DNA of 33,829 bases from CAYSYH01 sp964435455 (GTDB lineage: Bacteria; Patescibacteriota; WWE3; 2-01-FULL-39-13; JAACPI01): the NCBI GenBank assembly GCA_964435455.1, contig CAYSYH010000005.1, positions 1 to 33,829 on the forward strand, given 5' to 3'. The position numbers and the translations under genes were made by a program. Below are positions 6,274 through 16,051 of this stretch, one piece after another (positions within the stretch are counted from its first letter, which is position 1; every line of letters starts with the position of its first letter). The notes under the pieces were generated by a model, which was given only the letters and a program-made list of their open reading frames with translations, made no database searches and was not told where the DNA came from.

Positions 6274-8376
6274 ATGAATAAAATAATAGAAGTAAGCTGT
6301 AAATATAACGACACAAATATAATATTTAAAACAGGAAAATGGGCACCTCAAGCAGATATGGCGGTACTTGCACAACATGGAGAAACAACCGTGCTAGCCA
6401 CAGTAGTTAGTTCTGAAGCAAAAGAGGATCCCGGATTTTTACCATTAACAGTAACTTATGAAGAAAAACTATATGCTGGAGGAATTATAAAAACTAGTAG
6501 ATGGGTAAAAAGAGAAGGCAGACCTAGTGATATAAATATAGCCAAGTCACGCCTTATAGATCACGCAATAAGGCCTTTATTCCCAAAAAATTTTAGGGAC
6601 GAAGTACAAGTTGTTGTAACTGTTTTATCTGCAGATGGAGAAAACGACCCTTTGATAATAAGTTTATTGGCTGTTTCGGCATTATTAACCTCATCCCCCC
6701 TACCCTTTAAAGGTCCTTTTGCAAGTGTACTTTTAGGATATAAAAACAATGAATTTTTAGTAAATCCTAAGTTAAATGTTTCGGAACAATTAGACATGCA
6801 CTTGTTTTTAACATTTTTAGAAGGAGAAAGATTACAGGCTGTAGAAGGTACTCTAAAAGAAATTCCCGACGAAAAAGTTAAAGAAGCTTTTAACTACGGG
6901 TATAAAGCGGTTAACCCATTATTCTCTTTAATTAATGATTTTGTAGAAAAAGCCGGGAAAGAAAAAAGGCAGTATAATGCTTTTGAAGCTCCCAAAGAAT
7001 TATTAAAGGATGTTAAAGAAAAATATAAAATAAAAATTGAAAATATTTTTGCAAAAGAGTTAGATAAACTCAATTTAGTAAAAGAGCTTAAAAATTTAGA
7101 AGAAGAAGTTATACAAAGTTACAAAGAAAATATAGAAAAAGAAAAAGTAAAAAGGGAAGATGTACTAGAAGCTTTAAATAAAACTATTTCAACAGTTATA
7201 CAAGAAGATGTAATAACTAAAAATAAGAGAGTAGATGGAAGAAGCTTAGAACAAATTAGAAATCTTAGCGGAGATGTAGGGGTAATACCTAGAGTTCACG
7301 GAAGTGCTTTTTTTGAAAGAGGGTTAACACAAGTTCTTTCTATTACAACACTAGGATCACCAGCAAATACACAAATTACAGAAACACTATACGGAGAAAA
7401 AGAAGAGAGGTTTTTTCACCATTATGTGGCTTTAGGGTTTTCTACAGGAGAACCTAGAAGAATGGGCAGTGTAGGAAGAAGGGAAATAGGACATGGAATG
7501 TTGGCACAAAATGCATTGCTCCCAGTACTTCCAGATATAGAAGATTTTCCATACGTTATCAGAGTAGTATCAGAAGTACTATCCCAAAATGGATCTAGTT
7601 CTATGGCATCAGTTTGCGGAACTAGCTTATCGTTAATGGACGCAGGAGTACCAATAAAAAGCTTAGTTGGAGGCGTAAGTATTGGTCTAATAACAGATGA
7701 CAAAGAAAAAGAATTTAAGATACTTACAGATATACAAGGTATAGAGGATTTTTCGGGCTTTATGGATTACAAAATGGCAGGAACAATAAAAGGGGTAACC
7801 GCAATTCAGATGGATATAAAACTTGCAGGAGTCCCCTTAAACGTAATGGAAAAAGTTATAGAAAGATCAAAAGAAGCTAGAGTAAAAATAATAGAATTTA
7901 TGGAAGGAATAATAAAATCCCCCAGACAAGATATAAGAAGTAGTGTACCCAAAATTGAAAAGGTAATCATAGATAAAGATCAAATAGGATTAATAATAGG
8001 TGCTGGAGGAAAAACTATTAAATCTATCGAAGAAGAAACAGGAGCTTCTGTAGATATTATTGAGAAGGAAGAAAAAGGAATAGTTTACTTAACTTCCACA
8101 AACAAAGAAGCCGTTAAAAAAGCCAAAAATATGGTGGAAAAATTAGTAGAAAAGCCAGAAATAGGAAAAATATATGAGGGAATAGTAACAAAAATACTTA
8201 GTTTTGGCGCTTTAGTGGAATTTTTACCTGGGAAAGAGGGATTAGTACATGTTAGCGAAATAGCAGATGAATATGTATCTAACGTAGCTGATTTTCTAAA
8301 AGAGGGAGACAAAGTTAGGGTAAAACTTAAAGATATTGAAGGACCAAATAAATATGTACTTACTTTAAAATTTTAG
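6274..8376 (+). CDS. pnp: Polyribonucleotide nucleotidyltransferase (PNPase)
   Basis: Encodes 700 residues (E. coli 711), complete. A trimeric 3'-5' phosphorolytic exoribonuclease of RNA decay. Domain order: first RNase PH domain (about 1-215), all-alpha linker (about 235-310), second RNase PH domain (about 320-545), KH (about 555-615) and S1 (about 622-692). The phosphate-binding NGSSSMA motif is present. TDIQGIEDFSGFMDYKMAGT carries the two metal-binding Asp and the Lys equivalent to D486, D492 and K494 of E. coli. RREIGHG is also intact. The KH GXXG loop reads GAGGKT. There is no Shine-Dalgarno sequence before the ATG. The leader hairpin upstream suggests autogenous control. Confidence 0.98.
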   Translation: MNKIIEVSCKYNDTNIIFKTGKWAPQADMAVLAQHGETTVLATVVSSEAKEDPGFLPLTVTYEEKLYAGGIIKTSRWVKREGRPSDINIAKSRLIDHAIRPLFPKNFRDEVQVVVTVLSADGENDPLIISLLAVSALLTSSPLPFKGPFASVLLGYKNNEFLVNPKLNVSEQLDMHLFLTFLEGERLQAVEGTLKEIPDEKVKEAFNYGYKAVNPLFSLINDFVEKAGKEKRQYNAFEAPKELLKDVKEKYKIKIENIFAKELDKLNLVKELKNLEEEVIQSYKENIEKEKVKREDVLEALNKTISTVIQEDVITKNKRVDGRSLEQIRNLSGDVGVIPRVHGSAFFERGLTQVLSITTLGSPANTQITETLYGEKEERFFHHYVALGFSTGEPRRMGSVGRREIGHGMLAQNALLPVLPDIEDFPYVIRVVSEVLSQNGSSSMASVCGTSLSLMDAGVPIKSLVGGVSIGLITDDKEKEFKILTDIQGIEDFSGFMDYKMAGTIKGVTAIQMDIKLAGVPLNVMEKVIERSKEARVKIIEFMEGIIKSPRQDIRSSVPKIEKVIIDKDQIGLIIGAGGKTIKSIEEETGASVDIIEKEEKGIVYLTSTNKEAVKKAKNMVEKLVEKPEIGKIYEGIVTKILSFGALVEFLPGKEGLVHVSEIADEYVSNVADFLKEGDKVRVKLKDIEGPNKYVLTLKF

Positions 8377-8385
8377 TATAAATAA

Positions 8386-9426
8386 ATGAAAATTTGCCCA
8401 AAATGTTCTACAATAATACAAAATCCTGAGGCACATTTTTGCTATAATTGCGGAGAAAAACTACCAGCACCAACAAAGAGGGCAGATTTTTCACATATTA
8501 AAGAAAAAGACAAAGAATCTAATTCAGAGAACCTCCAAGGTAACAAAGAAAATTTAGTATCGAAGAGAGAGAAAAAACAAACAGTTCTCACTGTAAGTAA
8601 TATTTCTGATGTTAAAAAATCTAGAGATGATTTATCCAAAAAATGGTTTAACTTTGTAATTGGTATAAATATTTTGGCAGCAAGTTTTTTAATAGTTACT
8701 ATAGGGTTATATTTTAGATCTATAAGACAAGTTTATACCAATAAGATTTCTCCAACTATAGAAATTAATAGTATAGAAGTAGATACAGACATTTTCGGAG
8801 AAGATACACCAAGTAATCTTGTGTTAAGTTTAGATTTTTATTCCATAGTACCTCAACAACCTCTTTTTTATATTGAAGGAGGTAACTTACAAACAATTTT
8901 AAATAATATTTTAAATAAAGATGAAATAAAATATTTAGAAGAAACATATAAAACACCTATCAAAGAACTTTTGACTTTTACCAATAATCAGTTTGCATAT
9001 GTTAAAAATAGTAAAAAACAATGGGCAATTATTACATCACCCGCATCTGTAGATTTCTTTGAAAGGGCGTTTTCTAATTATCAAAAGAATAAAAAAGAAG
9101 AAGCAAATATAATAACAGCACGAATAGGTAAATACCTTGTATTTTCTAATAGCCAAGAATATTTAAATGAAATTAGAAGCGCATCCGATAAAACAATTTT
9201 AACTATTAATAAGGATTCGAGATTTACTTCAAAAGTGTCCAAAGCCCCTAAAAATTCTTTGTTTTTTGCATATACTTTTTCGGACACATATGCAAAAAAC
9301 GGATTTTTAGAAGATCTTAGATTACTAAATATGGAAAATATTTATGCAGATATAAAAGGAATTGATTTTAAATCGTTTGCAATGATAAAAAATAATAATA
9401 AATTTGAAATTGTTTTTATAGATTAA
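8386..9426 (+). CDS. Zinc-ribbon, single-pass membrane protein of unknown function
   Basis: Encodes 346 residues. Cys4, Cys7, Cys19 and Cys22 form a short zinc ribbon (CPKC and CYNC). A polar, probably disordered linker (about 30-85) follows, then one transmembrane helix (about 88-110). The large extracytoplasmic domain of about 230 residues is beta-rich and recalls DUF3352-type proteins (FYSIVPQQPLFYIEGGNLQTIL at its start). Zinc-ribbon plus TM plus exported domain is a frequent architecture in Gram-positive and CPR genomes. It starts 9 nt after pnp and ends one nt before the Lon-like gene, so it is in an operon with them. No enzymatic motif is visible. Confidence 0.75.
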   Translation: MKICPKCSTIIQNPEAHFCYNCGEKLPAPTKRADFSHIKEKDKESNSENLQGNKENLVSKREKKQTVLTVSNISDVKKSRDDLSKKWFNFVIGINILAASFLIVTIGLYFRSIRQVYTNKISPTIEINSIEVDTDIFGEDTPSNLVLSLDFYSIVPQQPLFYIEGGNLQTILNNILNKDEIKYLEETYKTPIKELLTFTNNQFAYVKNSKKQWAIITSPASVDFFERAFSNYQKNKKEEANIITARIGKYLVFSNSQEYLNEIRSASDKTILTINKDSRFTSKVSKAPKNSLFFAYTFSDTYAKNGFLEDLRLLNMENIYADIKGIDFKSFAMIKNNNKFEIVFID

Positions 9427-9427
9427 A

Positions 9428-10513
9428 GTGGCAGAAAAAAAAGAAAATTATACATTTAAAGAGCTTATTGAGTTGGACAATAAAGTAAGGGGCTCTAATA
9501 TACCCGAATTACTAAAAGATTCCATTTTTAATATGCTTGACCGTCTAAACAGAATGGCTAAATTTGGCAATTATACTCAAGATTTTGAGTATATACAAAA
9601 CTATATAAATTGGGTTATAAATGTTCCTTGGGGAAAATTTAAAAAAGAGGAATTAGACATAACTAAAGCAAAAAACATATTAGACTCCAACCATTATGGG
9701 TTAGAACAAGTAAAAATGAGAGTGCTAGAATATTTATCTACAAGATTATTACTAAAGGAGAAGGTAAAAAAAGATAATATATACCAAAAGGCTTTAAAAA
9801 AATCTCCCATTCTTTGTATGGTAGGGTTACAAGGAGTCGGTAAAACCACTATGGCAAAAAGTATTGCTAAAGCTTTAGGCAGACCTTTTGTAAGAATTTC
9901 AATGGGAGCCCTCGGGTCTACATTAGAATTAAGAGGTAGAAATAAAGCAATGCCCGGAGCAGAACCGGGGCAACTCATAAAAAGTTTAATTAGAGTAAAA
10001 AATATGAATCCTGTGATACTTTTAGACGAGCTAGACAAAGTATCCGGAGAAACAGGACTTAGATCTGATATGATGGCGGTTTTGTTGGAAATATTGGATC
10101 CAGAACAAAATACATTATTTAGAGATCATTATATTGATTATCCAATAGATTTATCGCCAGTTATGTTTATAGTATCCGCAAACAGTACAGGTACTTTTAG
10201 CGCTGCGCTAATGGATCGTTTAGAAATAATAAAGATGCCCAGCTACACAGATGAAGAAAAATTAGTTATAGCTAGAGATTACCTTTTACCGAAAATTATA
10301 ATTCAAAATGGTTTGGAACCTAACCAAATACAGTTTAAAAAAGAGGTTTGGCCTTTATTAATTAGACCTTTGGGATTTGATAGTGGTATAAGAAGTTTAA
10401 AAAGAATTTTAGATAGTGTAGCAAGAAAAGCAGCGTATGAGATCGTTACAAAAAGAAAAAATAAAATTATTATAACCCCAGAAAATTTTAAAGAGTATTT
10501 GCCTTTATTTTAA
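9428..10513 (+). CDS. Lon-type AAA+ ATPase without N-terminal and protease domains
   Basis: Encodes 361 residues from a GTG. The sequence is clearly Lon: the Lon-specific segment NYINWVINVPWGK...ILDSNHYGLEQVKMRVLEYL, Walker A GLQGVGKT (133-140), Walker B VILLDELD (196-203), sensor 1 FIVSAN, arginine finger in MDRLEI (about 264) and sensor 2 in SGIRSLKR (about 319-326). It ends at ITPENFKEYLPLF, precisely where the AAA+ module of Lon finishes and the Ser-Lys protease domain would start. The next gene begins two nt later in another family, so no protease remnant remains. The N-terminal substrate-binding domain is also missing. It may be an unfoldase or remodelling ATPase, or may work with a separate peptidase. 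Motifs are intact, so it is unlikely to be a dead pseudogene. Confidence 0.85.
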   Translation: MAEKKENYTFKELIELDNKVRGSNIPELLKDSIFNMLDRLNRMAKFGNYTQDFEYIQNYINWVINVPWGKFKKEELDITKAKNILDSNHYGLEQVKMRVLEYLSTRLLLKEKVKKDNIYQKALKKSPILCMVGLQGVGKTTMAKSIAKALGRPFVRISMGALGSTLELRGRNKAMPGAEPGQLIKSLIRVKNMNPVILLDELDKVSGETGLRSDMMAVLLEILDPEQNTLFRDHYIDYPIDLSPVMFIVSANSTGTFSAALMDRLEIIKMPSYTDEEKLVIARDYLLPKIIIQNGLEPNQIQFKKEVWPLLIRPLGFDSGIRSLKRILDSVARKAAYEIVTKRKNKIIITPENFKEYLPLF

Positions 10514-10515
10514 AC

Positions 10516-11145
10516 ATGGATACAAAATCAAAAAGAGAAATATTTATAAAAATAAACGAAGCGGTACACAATTGTAAAAAATGCAGATTACATAAAAATA
10601 GGACAAACGCAGTACCCGGAGAAGGAAACATAAATGCAGATATAGTTTTTATAGGAGAGGCCCCAGGAGCACGAGAGGACGCATTAGGAAGACCTTTCGT
10701 AGGCAGGAGTGGCAACATGCTAGAAGAAATGCTAAGGAAAATAGGGCTATCTAGAAAAGACGTATGGATAGGTAATGTAATTAAATGCAGACCCCCAGAA
10801 AACCGAGACCCTATGGTAGATGAAATTAGAGCTTGTTCTCCATATTTAGAAAAACAGTTAGAATTAATAAACCCTAAATTAATAATTACTTTAGGTAGAT
10901 TTGCTATGGACTTTTTTTTACCTAAAGCAAAAATTTCAGAGGTGCATGGAACTCCCTATAGAGTAAAAAGTTTTATCATTTATCCTTTATATCATCCAGC
11001 AGCGGCTCTAAGAAACGGATCATTAAAAAAGGTGTTATTGGAAGATTTTATTAATATAAAAAAAATATTAAAATTAGATAAGAAAGATATACCTTTTTAT
11101 GGAAATCAAAAAGATACAGAAGAAGATAAAATATCATTGTTTTAA
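10516..11145 (+). CDS. Uracil-DNA glycosylase, family 4 (iron-sulfur type)
   Basis: Encodes 209 residues. Removes uracil from DNA (from cytosine deamination or dUTP incorporation) to start base excision repair. Family-4 signature GEAPGAREDALGRPFVG (47-63) with the catalytic-pocket motif, IGNVIKCRPPENRDP, and the leucine-loop motif HPAA (160-163). Four cysteines at 20, 23, 91 and 107 match the Fe4S4 cluster ligands. It starts two nt after the Lon-like gene and is followed 12 nt later by RNase J, so the three are likely cotranscribed. Length and motifs are complete. Confidence 0.95.
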   Translation: MDTKSKREIFIKINEAVHNCKKCRLHKNRTNAVPGEGNINADIVFIGEAPGAREDALGRPFVGRSGNMLEEMLRKIGLSRKDVWIGNVIKCRPPENRDPMVDEIRACSPYLEKQLELINPKLIITLGRFAMDFFLPKAKISEVHGTPYRVKSFIIYPLYHPAAALRNGSLKKVLLEDFINIKKILKLDKKDIPFYGNQKDTEEDKISLF

Positions 11146-11157
11146 TTTAGTAATTTT

Positions 11158-12852
11158 ATGAAATTTAGTTTAACAAGTATAAAAAATAGCTCTCCCTTAC
11201 GAATAATTAACTTAGGCGGCGTAAGCGTACAAAGGAACATGTTTGTTTATGAATATGAAGATGAAAAGGTATTAGTAGATTGTGGTATAGGATTTGCTGA
11301 AGTAGAAGACTTTGGTGTAGATATAACCATACCAGACTTTTCCTACATATTAGGTAAAAAGGAACAAATCAAAGGATTGGTCTTAACCCATGCTCATGAA
11401 GATCATTATAGCGCAACACCTTTTTTATTAAGGGAAATGCCTTTGAAAATATATGCACACCCTTTAGTAAAATCTTTTGTTAAAAACAAATTAGAGGATT
11501 TTAAAAATTACAATACACCACAATTTATAGATATTGACCCAAATAAATCTTTTACTGTAGGGAGATATTTTGAGTTCATACCGTATAGAGTAAATCATTC
11601 CGTACCAAATACTTTGGGGTTTTTTATAAAAACTCCAGCGGGAGTAGTGGTACATCAAAGCGATTTTAAATTTGATTGGACTCCTGTAATGGATAAACCT
11701 GCGCAAGTACAAAAGATAGCATCTTTAGCAAGTAAATATAGACCAGTTCTTTTATTAAGTGATTCCTTAGGTTCAACTCATAAAGGATACACAGAATCAG
11801 AGAGACATATAGAAGATACGTTTGACTCTTTGTTAAATGATGCTAAACAGCAAGTATTTATAACCACAATATCATCAAATATATCAAGGATACAACAAGC
11901 TATTAACAGCGCCCTAAAACATAATAGAAAAGTATGCATTAGTGGGAGATCTATTGAAAATAATTTTAGAGTAGCTGTGGAGCAAAAACTAATATCTCCC
12001 CCAAAAGGGACTATTGTAGAAAAACATGAACTAAAACATATAGAAAACTCAAAAATTTTATTTATAGTACCAGGAACGTACGGTCAAACAGGATCAACAC
12101 TGGACAAAGTAGCCGAGGGCAAGCACAGGTTCATAAAAATGAGAGAAGAAGCTACCGTCATATTCTCAGGAGATCCAATACCCGGGATGGAACCACAAGT
12201 AAATAGGCTTATTTCTAAATTAATATTAAGAGGAGCTAATGTAATTTATTCAGATATACAAGAAAACTTGCACGTATCAGGGCATGGGTCTAAAGGAGAT
12301 ATTACATTAATGGCCCAGCTAGTAAGGGCAAAATACCTTGCACCTATTGGTGGTGACATAATACATTTAAGAGCTTATAAGGATTTAATGTATTCATTAG
12401 GATACAAAAAAAAGAATGTGTTTGAATTGCTGGATGGAAACTCTTTAATTATAAAAGACAACAACTATGTAACCAAAGGGGACACAGTACCTATTAAGGG
12501 AATTTACATAGATAATGAACAAGGTAAGAGAGCTATAAACCAAACTCTACTTAGAGACCGTAAAGCATTATCAGAAAATGGCATATTAGTAGTTGTTATA
12601 CCCTATAAAAACAACAAACCAATAGCCGATAAAGCAGGGATATATACCCGTGGATTTATATTTGTAAAAGATAATAAATCTATAATAAAAAGTATAAAAA
12701 AAACAATAACTAAAACTTTAGAAGATATAGATGATAAAAGTATAGAAAATTTTGATAAAGTTAAGAAAAGATTAGAAAAGTCTATACAAAAACACTTATA
12801 TAAAAGAGTGGGAGAGGCACCTTTGTTATTTATTGATAGAATAACCCTTTAG
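11158..12852 (+). CDS. rnj: Ribonuclease J
   Basis: Encodes 564 residues (B. subtilis RNase J1 has 555). A metallo-beta-lactamase/beta-CASP nuclease with 5'-3' exo- and endonuclease activity in mRNA decay and rRNA maturation. The zinc motif HAHEDH is at 78-83. Further ligands are His in VNHSVP and Asp in VHQSDFKFD. The beta-CASP domain holds FSGDPIPG and HVSGHGSKGD, and a C-terminal dimerisation domain ends at RVGEAPLLFIDRI. With PNPase nearby it covers both directions of RNA decay. The last 23 nt overlap the convergent sugar-kinase gene, leaving no room for a terminator between them. Confidence 0.96.
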   Translation: MKFSLTSIKNSSPLRIINLGGVSVQRNMFVYEYEDEKVLVDCGIGFAEVEDFGVDITIPDFSYILGKKEQIKGLVLTHAHEDHYSATPFLLREMPLKIYAHPLVKSFVKNKLEDFKNYNTPQFIDIDPNKSFTVGRYFEFIPYRVNHSVPNTLGFFIKTPAGVVVHQSDFKFDWTPVMDKPAQVQKIASLASKYRPVLLLSDSLGSTHKGYTESERHIEDTFDSLLNDAKQQVFITTISSNISRIQQAINSALKHNRKVCISGRSIENNFRVAVEQKLISPPKGTIVEKHELKHIENSKILFIVPGTYGQTGSTLDKVAEGKHRFIKMREEATVIFSGDPIPGMEPQVNRLISKLILRGANVIYSDIQENLHVSGHGSKGDITLMAQLVRAKYLAPIGGDIIHLRAYKDLMYSLGYKKKNVFELLDGNSLIIKDNNYVTKGDTVPIKGIYIDNEQGKRAINQTLLRDRKALSENGILVVVIPYKNNKPIADKAGIYTRGFIFVKDNKSIIKSIKKTITKTLEDIDDKSIENFDKVKKRLEKSIQKHLYKRVGEAPLLFIDRITL

Positions 12853-13780
12853 ATTTTAATAAATTAAATCCTCCATAATAAGAAGGTTGGGTGGGAATAA
12901 TAATTTTAATATTTTTACCCAATTTATTTAAATTTGAAATCAATGTATTTTTTATATAAGGAATTTTTATAATGCTGCCTGTTAAAATAATATTTACCGT
13001 ATTTTTTGAATAACTGGGAGATTGCATATATACAGCTTTAATGTGGCTAAAAAGTTCGGCTACCGCCCTAGAAAGTATTTTTTTAGACACGGAATCCCCC
13101 ATTTTGCTAGCAAGGACAACTTGAGGAGTAAAGCTAGCTATAGCGCTTTTTATATAGGTACTTTTGTTTATAAAATTTTTTAGTTCAAATACTGTGGATA
13201 CGTTTAGCTTATTTAAAATAAGTTTTGTTAAAATAGTTTTTTGTCCTCGTCTATCTAAATCTTTAATTACAGCACGTAAAGCTAGATCACCAATAAAATA
13301 TCCGCTTCCTTCATCAGAAAGATACATACCAACACCCCCAGACTTATTGAAAGAACCAGCTTTTGATTCACCAATACAATTACTCCCAGTACCAGCAATC
13401 AAACATATTCTAGGTATAGAGGATACCAAATTTAAAGATAAGTATATGTCTCCTAAAACAAAAAAAGGTATGTTCATATCTTCTTTTGCAAAGAAGTTTT
13501 TTAGGCAAGATTCTACAAACTTATTTTCTGTAATTGAATCTATACCAGAAACACCCAAAATAATATAATTTATGGAATATTTATTTAGCACGATTTCTAA
13601 TATCTTTAATAAAGATGTTCTATAAGAATTTTTAACAAAAGCATGTAAATTTAGTGGGGTGTCAGCAAATTTAGCAGAATAAAGTACTTTGCCCGAATAA
13701 GAAATAACCCCATATTTAATTGTACTTGAACCCCCATCAATACTTAAAATAGCCGGGGATAAAGTTACTTTGGCAGACAT
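12830..13780 (-). CDS. BadF/BadG/BcrA/BcrD-family ATPase, probable N-acetylglucosamine-type sugar kinase
   Basis: Encodes 316 residues. An ASKHA-fold kinase: phosphate-1 loop IDGGSSTIKYGV (about 14-25), phosphate-2 motif LIAGTGSNCIG, GGVGMYLSDEGSGYFIG (typical of eukaryotic-like NAGK and glucosamine kinases) and adenosine motif ILTGSI. Such enzymes phosphorylate amino sugars or glucose-type sugars with ATP. It is the last gene of the glucan operon, overlapping the GH15 gene by 16 nt, so it may phosphorylate the monosaccharide released by glucoamylase. This substrate is inferred from context only. It overlaps RNase J tail to tail. Confidence 0.85.
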   Translation of the reverse strand: MSAKVTLSPAILSIDGGSSTIKYGVISYSGKVLYSAKFADTPLNLHAFVKNSYRTSLLKILEIVLNKYSINYIILGVSGIDSITENKFVESCLKNFFAKEDMNIPFFVLGDIYLSLNLVSSIPRICLIAGTGSNCIGESKAGSFNKSGGVGMYLSDEGSGYFIGDLALRAVIKDLDRRGQKTILTKLILNKLNVSTVFELKNFINKSTYIKSAIASFTPQVVLASKMGDSVSKKILSRAVAELFSHIKAVYMQSPSYSKNTVNIILTGSIIKIPYIKNTLISNLNKLGKNIKIIIPTQPSYYGGFNLLKSKGLFYQ

Positions 13781-15726
13781 ATTTTTATTAACCCAAATTT
13801 TTCCAACTTTTCAATATATTCTGCAATGGTTTCCAAAAAACAAGAATGACTCCAAATTAATGGAGCCACATTTAAAGGATTGTGTCCCTTATATGAAACT
13901 TGTTCGGGGAAAACGCCAGAAGTTAATGATAATTTAGCAATAGTGTCTAAAAGAGCACCCGCTTTTAATAACTCTTCTTTATTTTTGGATCTCTTTATAT
14001 CATACATAACAGACCATAAGGAGGTTATTATCCAAATATTTTCATCTTGAGTATTACTTAAAAAATGATCTCCTTTATACCTAATAAAATAAGTTGATTC
14101 TTTTTGTAAAAGTTCTTTAACTCGTGCATATTCCTTTGTTACTATAGGGTCTTCTAAATCAAAAACATTGAAGTACCATAAACTAAAAAATATACTCATA
14201 TCAGGTGTAGAGTCTTTTAAAAGGGAATCATTAACTAATTGAATTTTTTTATAAAAATAACCATCTTTATGATTATATAAATACTCAAGTAAAGATTTTT
14301 TATAAGCCTTAGATTGCTTTAGATATTTTTCACCCAAAACTTCTTTTTTTAGCAAAAAAGACAGTTTTGCAGCAGAATCCAAAGCTCCCACCACAGAACT
14401 TATAGAGTAAACATAATTAGCATAATCTTCTTCCCAAATATCATAACTAGGATTAGGAATATTTAATTTTTTATTTTTATAACGTAAAAGGAAATCAGCT
14501 ATTTTTTTTATGGCTGAATTGAAATTCTTTTCTACAAATTCAACATCTTTAGTCTTTTGATAATGATTCCATAAACCCCAAATTAATAAAGCACTCTCAT
14601 CTAATTGAATAGGAAGTATTTCTTTGCCATTTAGTATCCAAGAATGCCAACTTGATCCTAAAGATTTATCTTGTTGATACTTATGCAATAGGTAACCACC
14701 ATCCTCTAAAACAGATATTAAAAAATTATATATATTTCTGCTTAGACTAAAATAACCCAACTTATCTAAAGATATTGCTATATATACAGCATCTCTAGGC
14801 CAAACGTATGCGTAAGAGTCTTTATCAAACTCATACGTAGAAGAATCCCCAGAAGCGATAACACCCCCTGTTTTTGAATCTATATGAGAACGTATAATAA
14901 AAAGGCTTTTATAAAAAAGATTTTCTACGTTTTTTGAAAGCCCTAGAAAATCAATACTTCTTTGACGAGACCATACATGCCAAAAATCGGTAGTTGTTTT
15001 TAAAATATGTTCTGGAGTTTTTTTTAAAAGGATTTTTTGAAGTTTTTTTACCTCTTTTATATTTTTACCTGCAGCTAAATAGTAAAATATTTTTAACTTC
15101 TTTTTAGCGGGAATAGTGAATTCCTTTGCTATAACAGAGTCTACAGGACCGTGTTCTACACTATTTTTTGCTAAAAAGTATTGTTCTATATTTTTATAGG
15201 AACCTACATATTCTCTATAGTTATATAAGCCTACAGTATAATCATCCAAACCAACCTTGTTATAGTAAATTCCAACTAAAAAAGACCTATTTCCGCGATA
15301 ATGAACAACTGAATTACTGTGCGGGTCATAGTAACCTGTATTTCTAAATTTGTTTTCTGTAATCTTAAAGGCTTGATGGAAAAAAATTTTCAGTTTTCTT
15401 TTTTGGGTTAATTTATTTTTTATTAAAACTTTTCTTAAAAAAATGCTTTCTTCGTTATAAACTATACTTTCTATTTTTATACTAATGTTCTCCTCCTTAA
15501 TAAAATAAGTGGATATAGATTTTAATGAAATGCTACTTTGTTTTATATTAACTAAATAATTATGTAACCAATATATTTTTTTATCTACAGCTAGTGCAAT
15601 ATAATGTTTTAAACCTAAAGTATGTTCCTCCAGACCTGCATAAGGAAAATAGAGATCTTTCACTAATCCCTTTTTATCAAATAAAACTAATAAATTGCCA
15701 TTGCCTATTGAAGAAGTTCTGGGCAT
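13765..15726 (-). CDS. GH15 glucoamylase / glucodextranase-like glycoside hydrolase
   Basis: Encodes 653 residues with no signal peptide, hence cytoplasmic. An N-terminal beta-sandwich (about 1-250, starting GNGNLLVLFDKKGLVKDLYFPYAG) is followed by an (alpha/alpha)6 barrel. GH15 motifs seen: YVWPRDA (307-313), LPIQLDESAL (371-380), the general-acid region WEEDYANYVYSIS (431-443) and the general-base region GVFPEQVSYKGHNPLN (604-619) with PLIWSHS. The family releases beta-glucose from non-reducing ends of alpha-glucans, or acts on trehalose or dextran in some members. Neighbours are GH57, a GT4 synthase and a sugar kinase, the same company as the Methanocaldococcus jannaschii glucan genes. Likely role: breakdown of an internal alpha-glucan. 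Confidence 0.92.
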   Translation of the reverse strand: MPRTSSIGNGNLLVLFDKKGLVKDLYFPYAGLEEHTLGLKHYIALAVDKKIYWLHNYLVNIKQSSISLKSISTYFIKEENISIKIESIVYNEESIFLRKVLIKNKLTQKRKLKIFFHQAFKITENKFRNTGYYDPHSNSVVHYRGNRSFLVGIYYNKVGLDDYTVGLYNYREYVGSYKNIEQYFLAKNSVEHGPVDSVIAKEFTIPAKKKLKIFYYLAAGKNIKEVKKLQKILLKKTPEHILKTTTDFWHVWSRQRSIDFLGLSKNVENLFYKSLFIIRSHIDSKTGGVIASGDSSTYEFDKDSYAYVWPRDAVYIAISLDKLGYFSLSRNIYNFLISVLEDGGYLLHKYQQDKSLGSSWHSWILNGKEILPIQLDESALLIWGLWNHYQKTKDVEFVEKNFNSAIKKIADFLLRYKNKKLNIPNPSYDIWEEDYANYVYSISSVVGALDSAAKLSFLLKKEVLGEKYLKQSKAYKKSLLEYLYNHKDGYFYKKIQLVNDSLLKDSTPDMSIFFSLWYFNVFDLEDPIVTKEYARVKELLQKESTYFIRYKGDHFLSNTQDENIWIITSLWSVMYDIKRSKNKEELLKAGALLDTIAKLSLTSGVFPEQVSYKGHNPLNVAPLIWSHSCFLETIAEYIEKLEKFGLIKICLPK

Positions 15727-15738
15727 ATAAACTTAAAT

Positions 15739-16050
15739 TTACCGTTTGGCATTTCTTTCTAGCATTTTTATATTTCTTTGAGTATAAAGTTTAGCCTCAC
15801 CAGGTGTTCTAGCTTTATACATAGCTTTGGCTAAACGCTCATTTTCAAATACATCTTTTAACCAATTAAAAAAATCATTTTTTTCTCTATTAACAAACCT
15901 TTCAAATTCTTGTTGTGACGCCACACTGAAAAAGTCTAAAAGATCGTAAATGTTTTTTAATACCCTATTTTTGTCTATATAAAAATACCTCTGATCTGGA
16001 GCGTCAGCTAACATTTTTTTTGCTTTTTCTTTATTTACATAAATTGCCAT
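15739..16050 (-). CDS. DUF5752-like small protein of the glucan operon
   Basis: Encodes 103 residues with no membrane segment. The pattern FYIDKNRVLKNIYDLLDFF, then SQQEFERFVNREKNDFFNWLKDVF and LAKAMYKARTPGEAK, resembles DUF5752 proteins, which often accompany alpha-glucan enzymes. The molecular role of the family is unknown to me. It has one of the few strong ribosome binding sites here (AAGGAGG, plus-strand 16058-16064, 7 nt from the ATG), placed within the last codons of the GH57 gene. It may be translated at a higher rate than the enzymes around it, which would suit an accessory or regulatory subunit. Confidence 0.65.
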   Translation of the reverse strand: MAIYVNKEKAKKMLADAPDQRYFYIDKNRVLKNIYDLLDFFSVASQQEFERFVNREKNDFFNWLKDVFENERLAKAMYKARTPGEAKLYTQRNIKMLERNAKR

Positions 16051-16051
16051 T

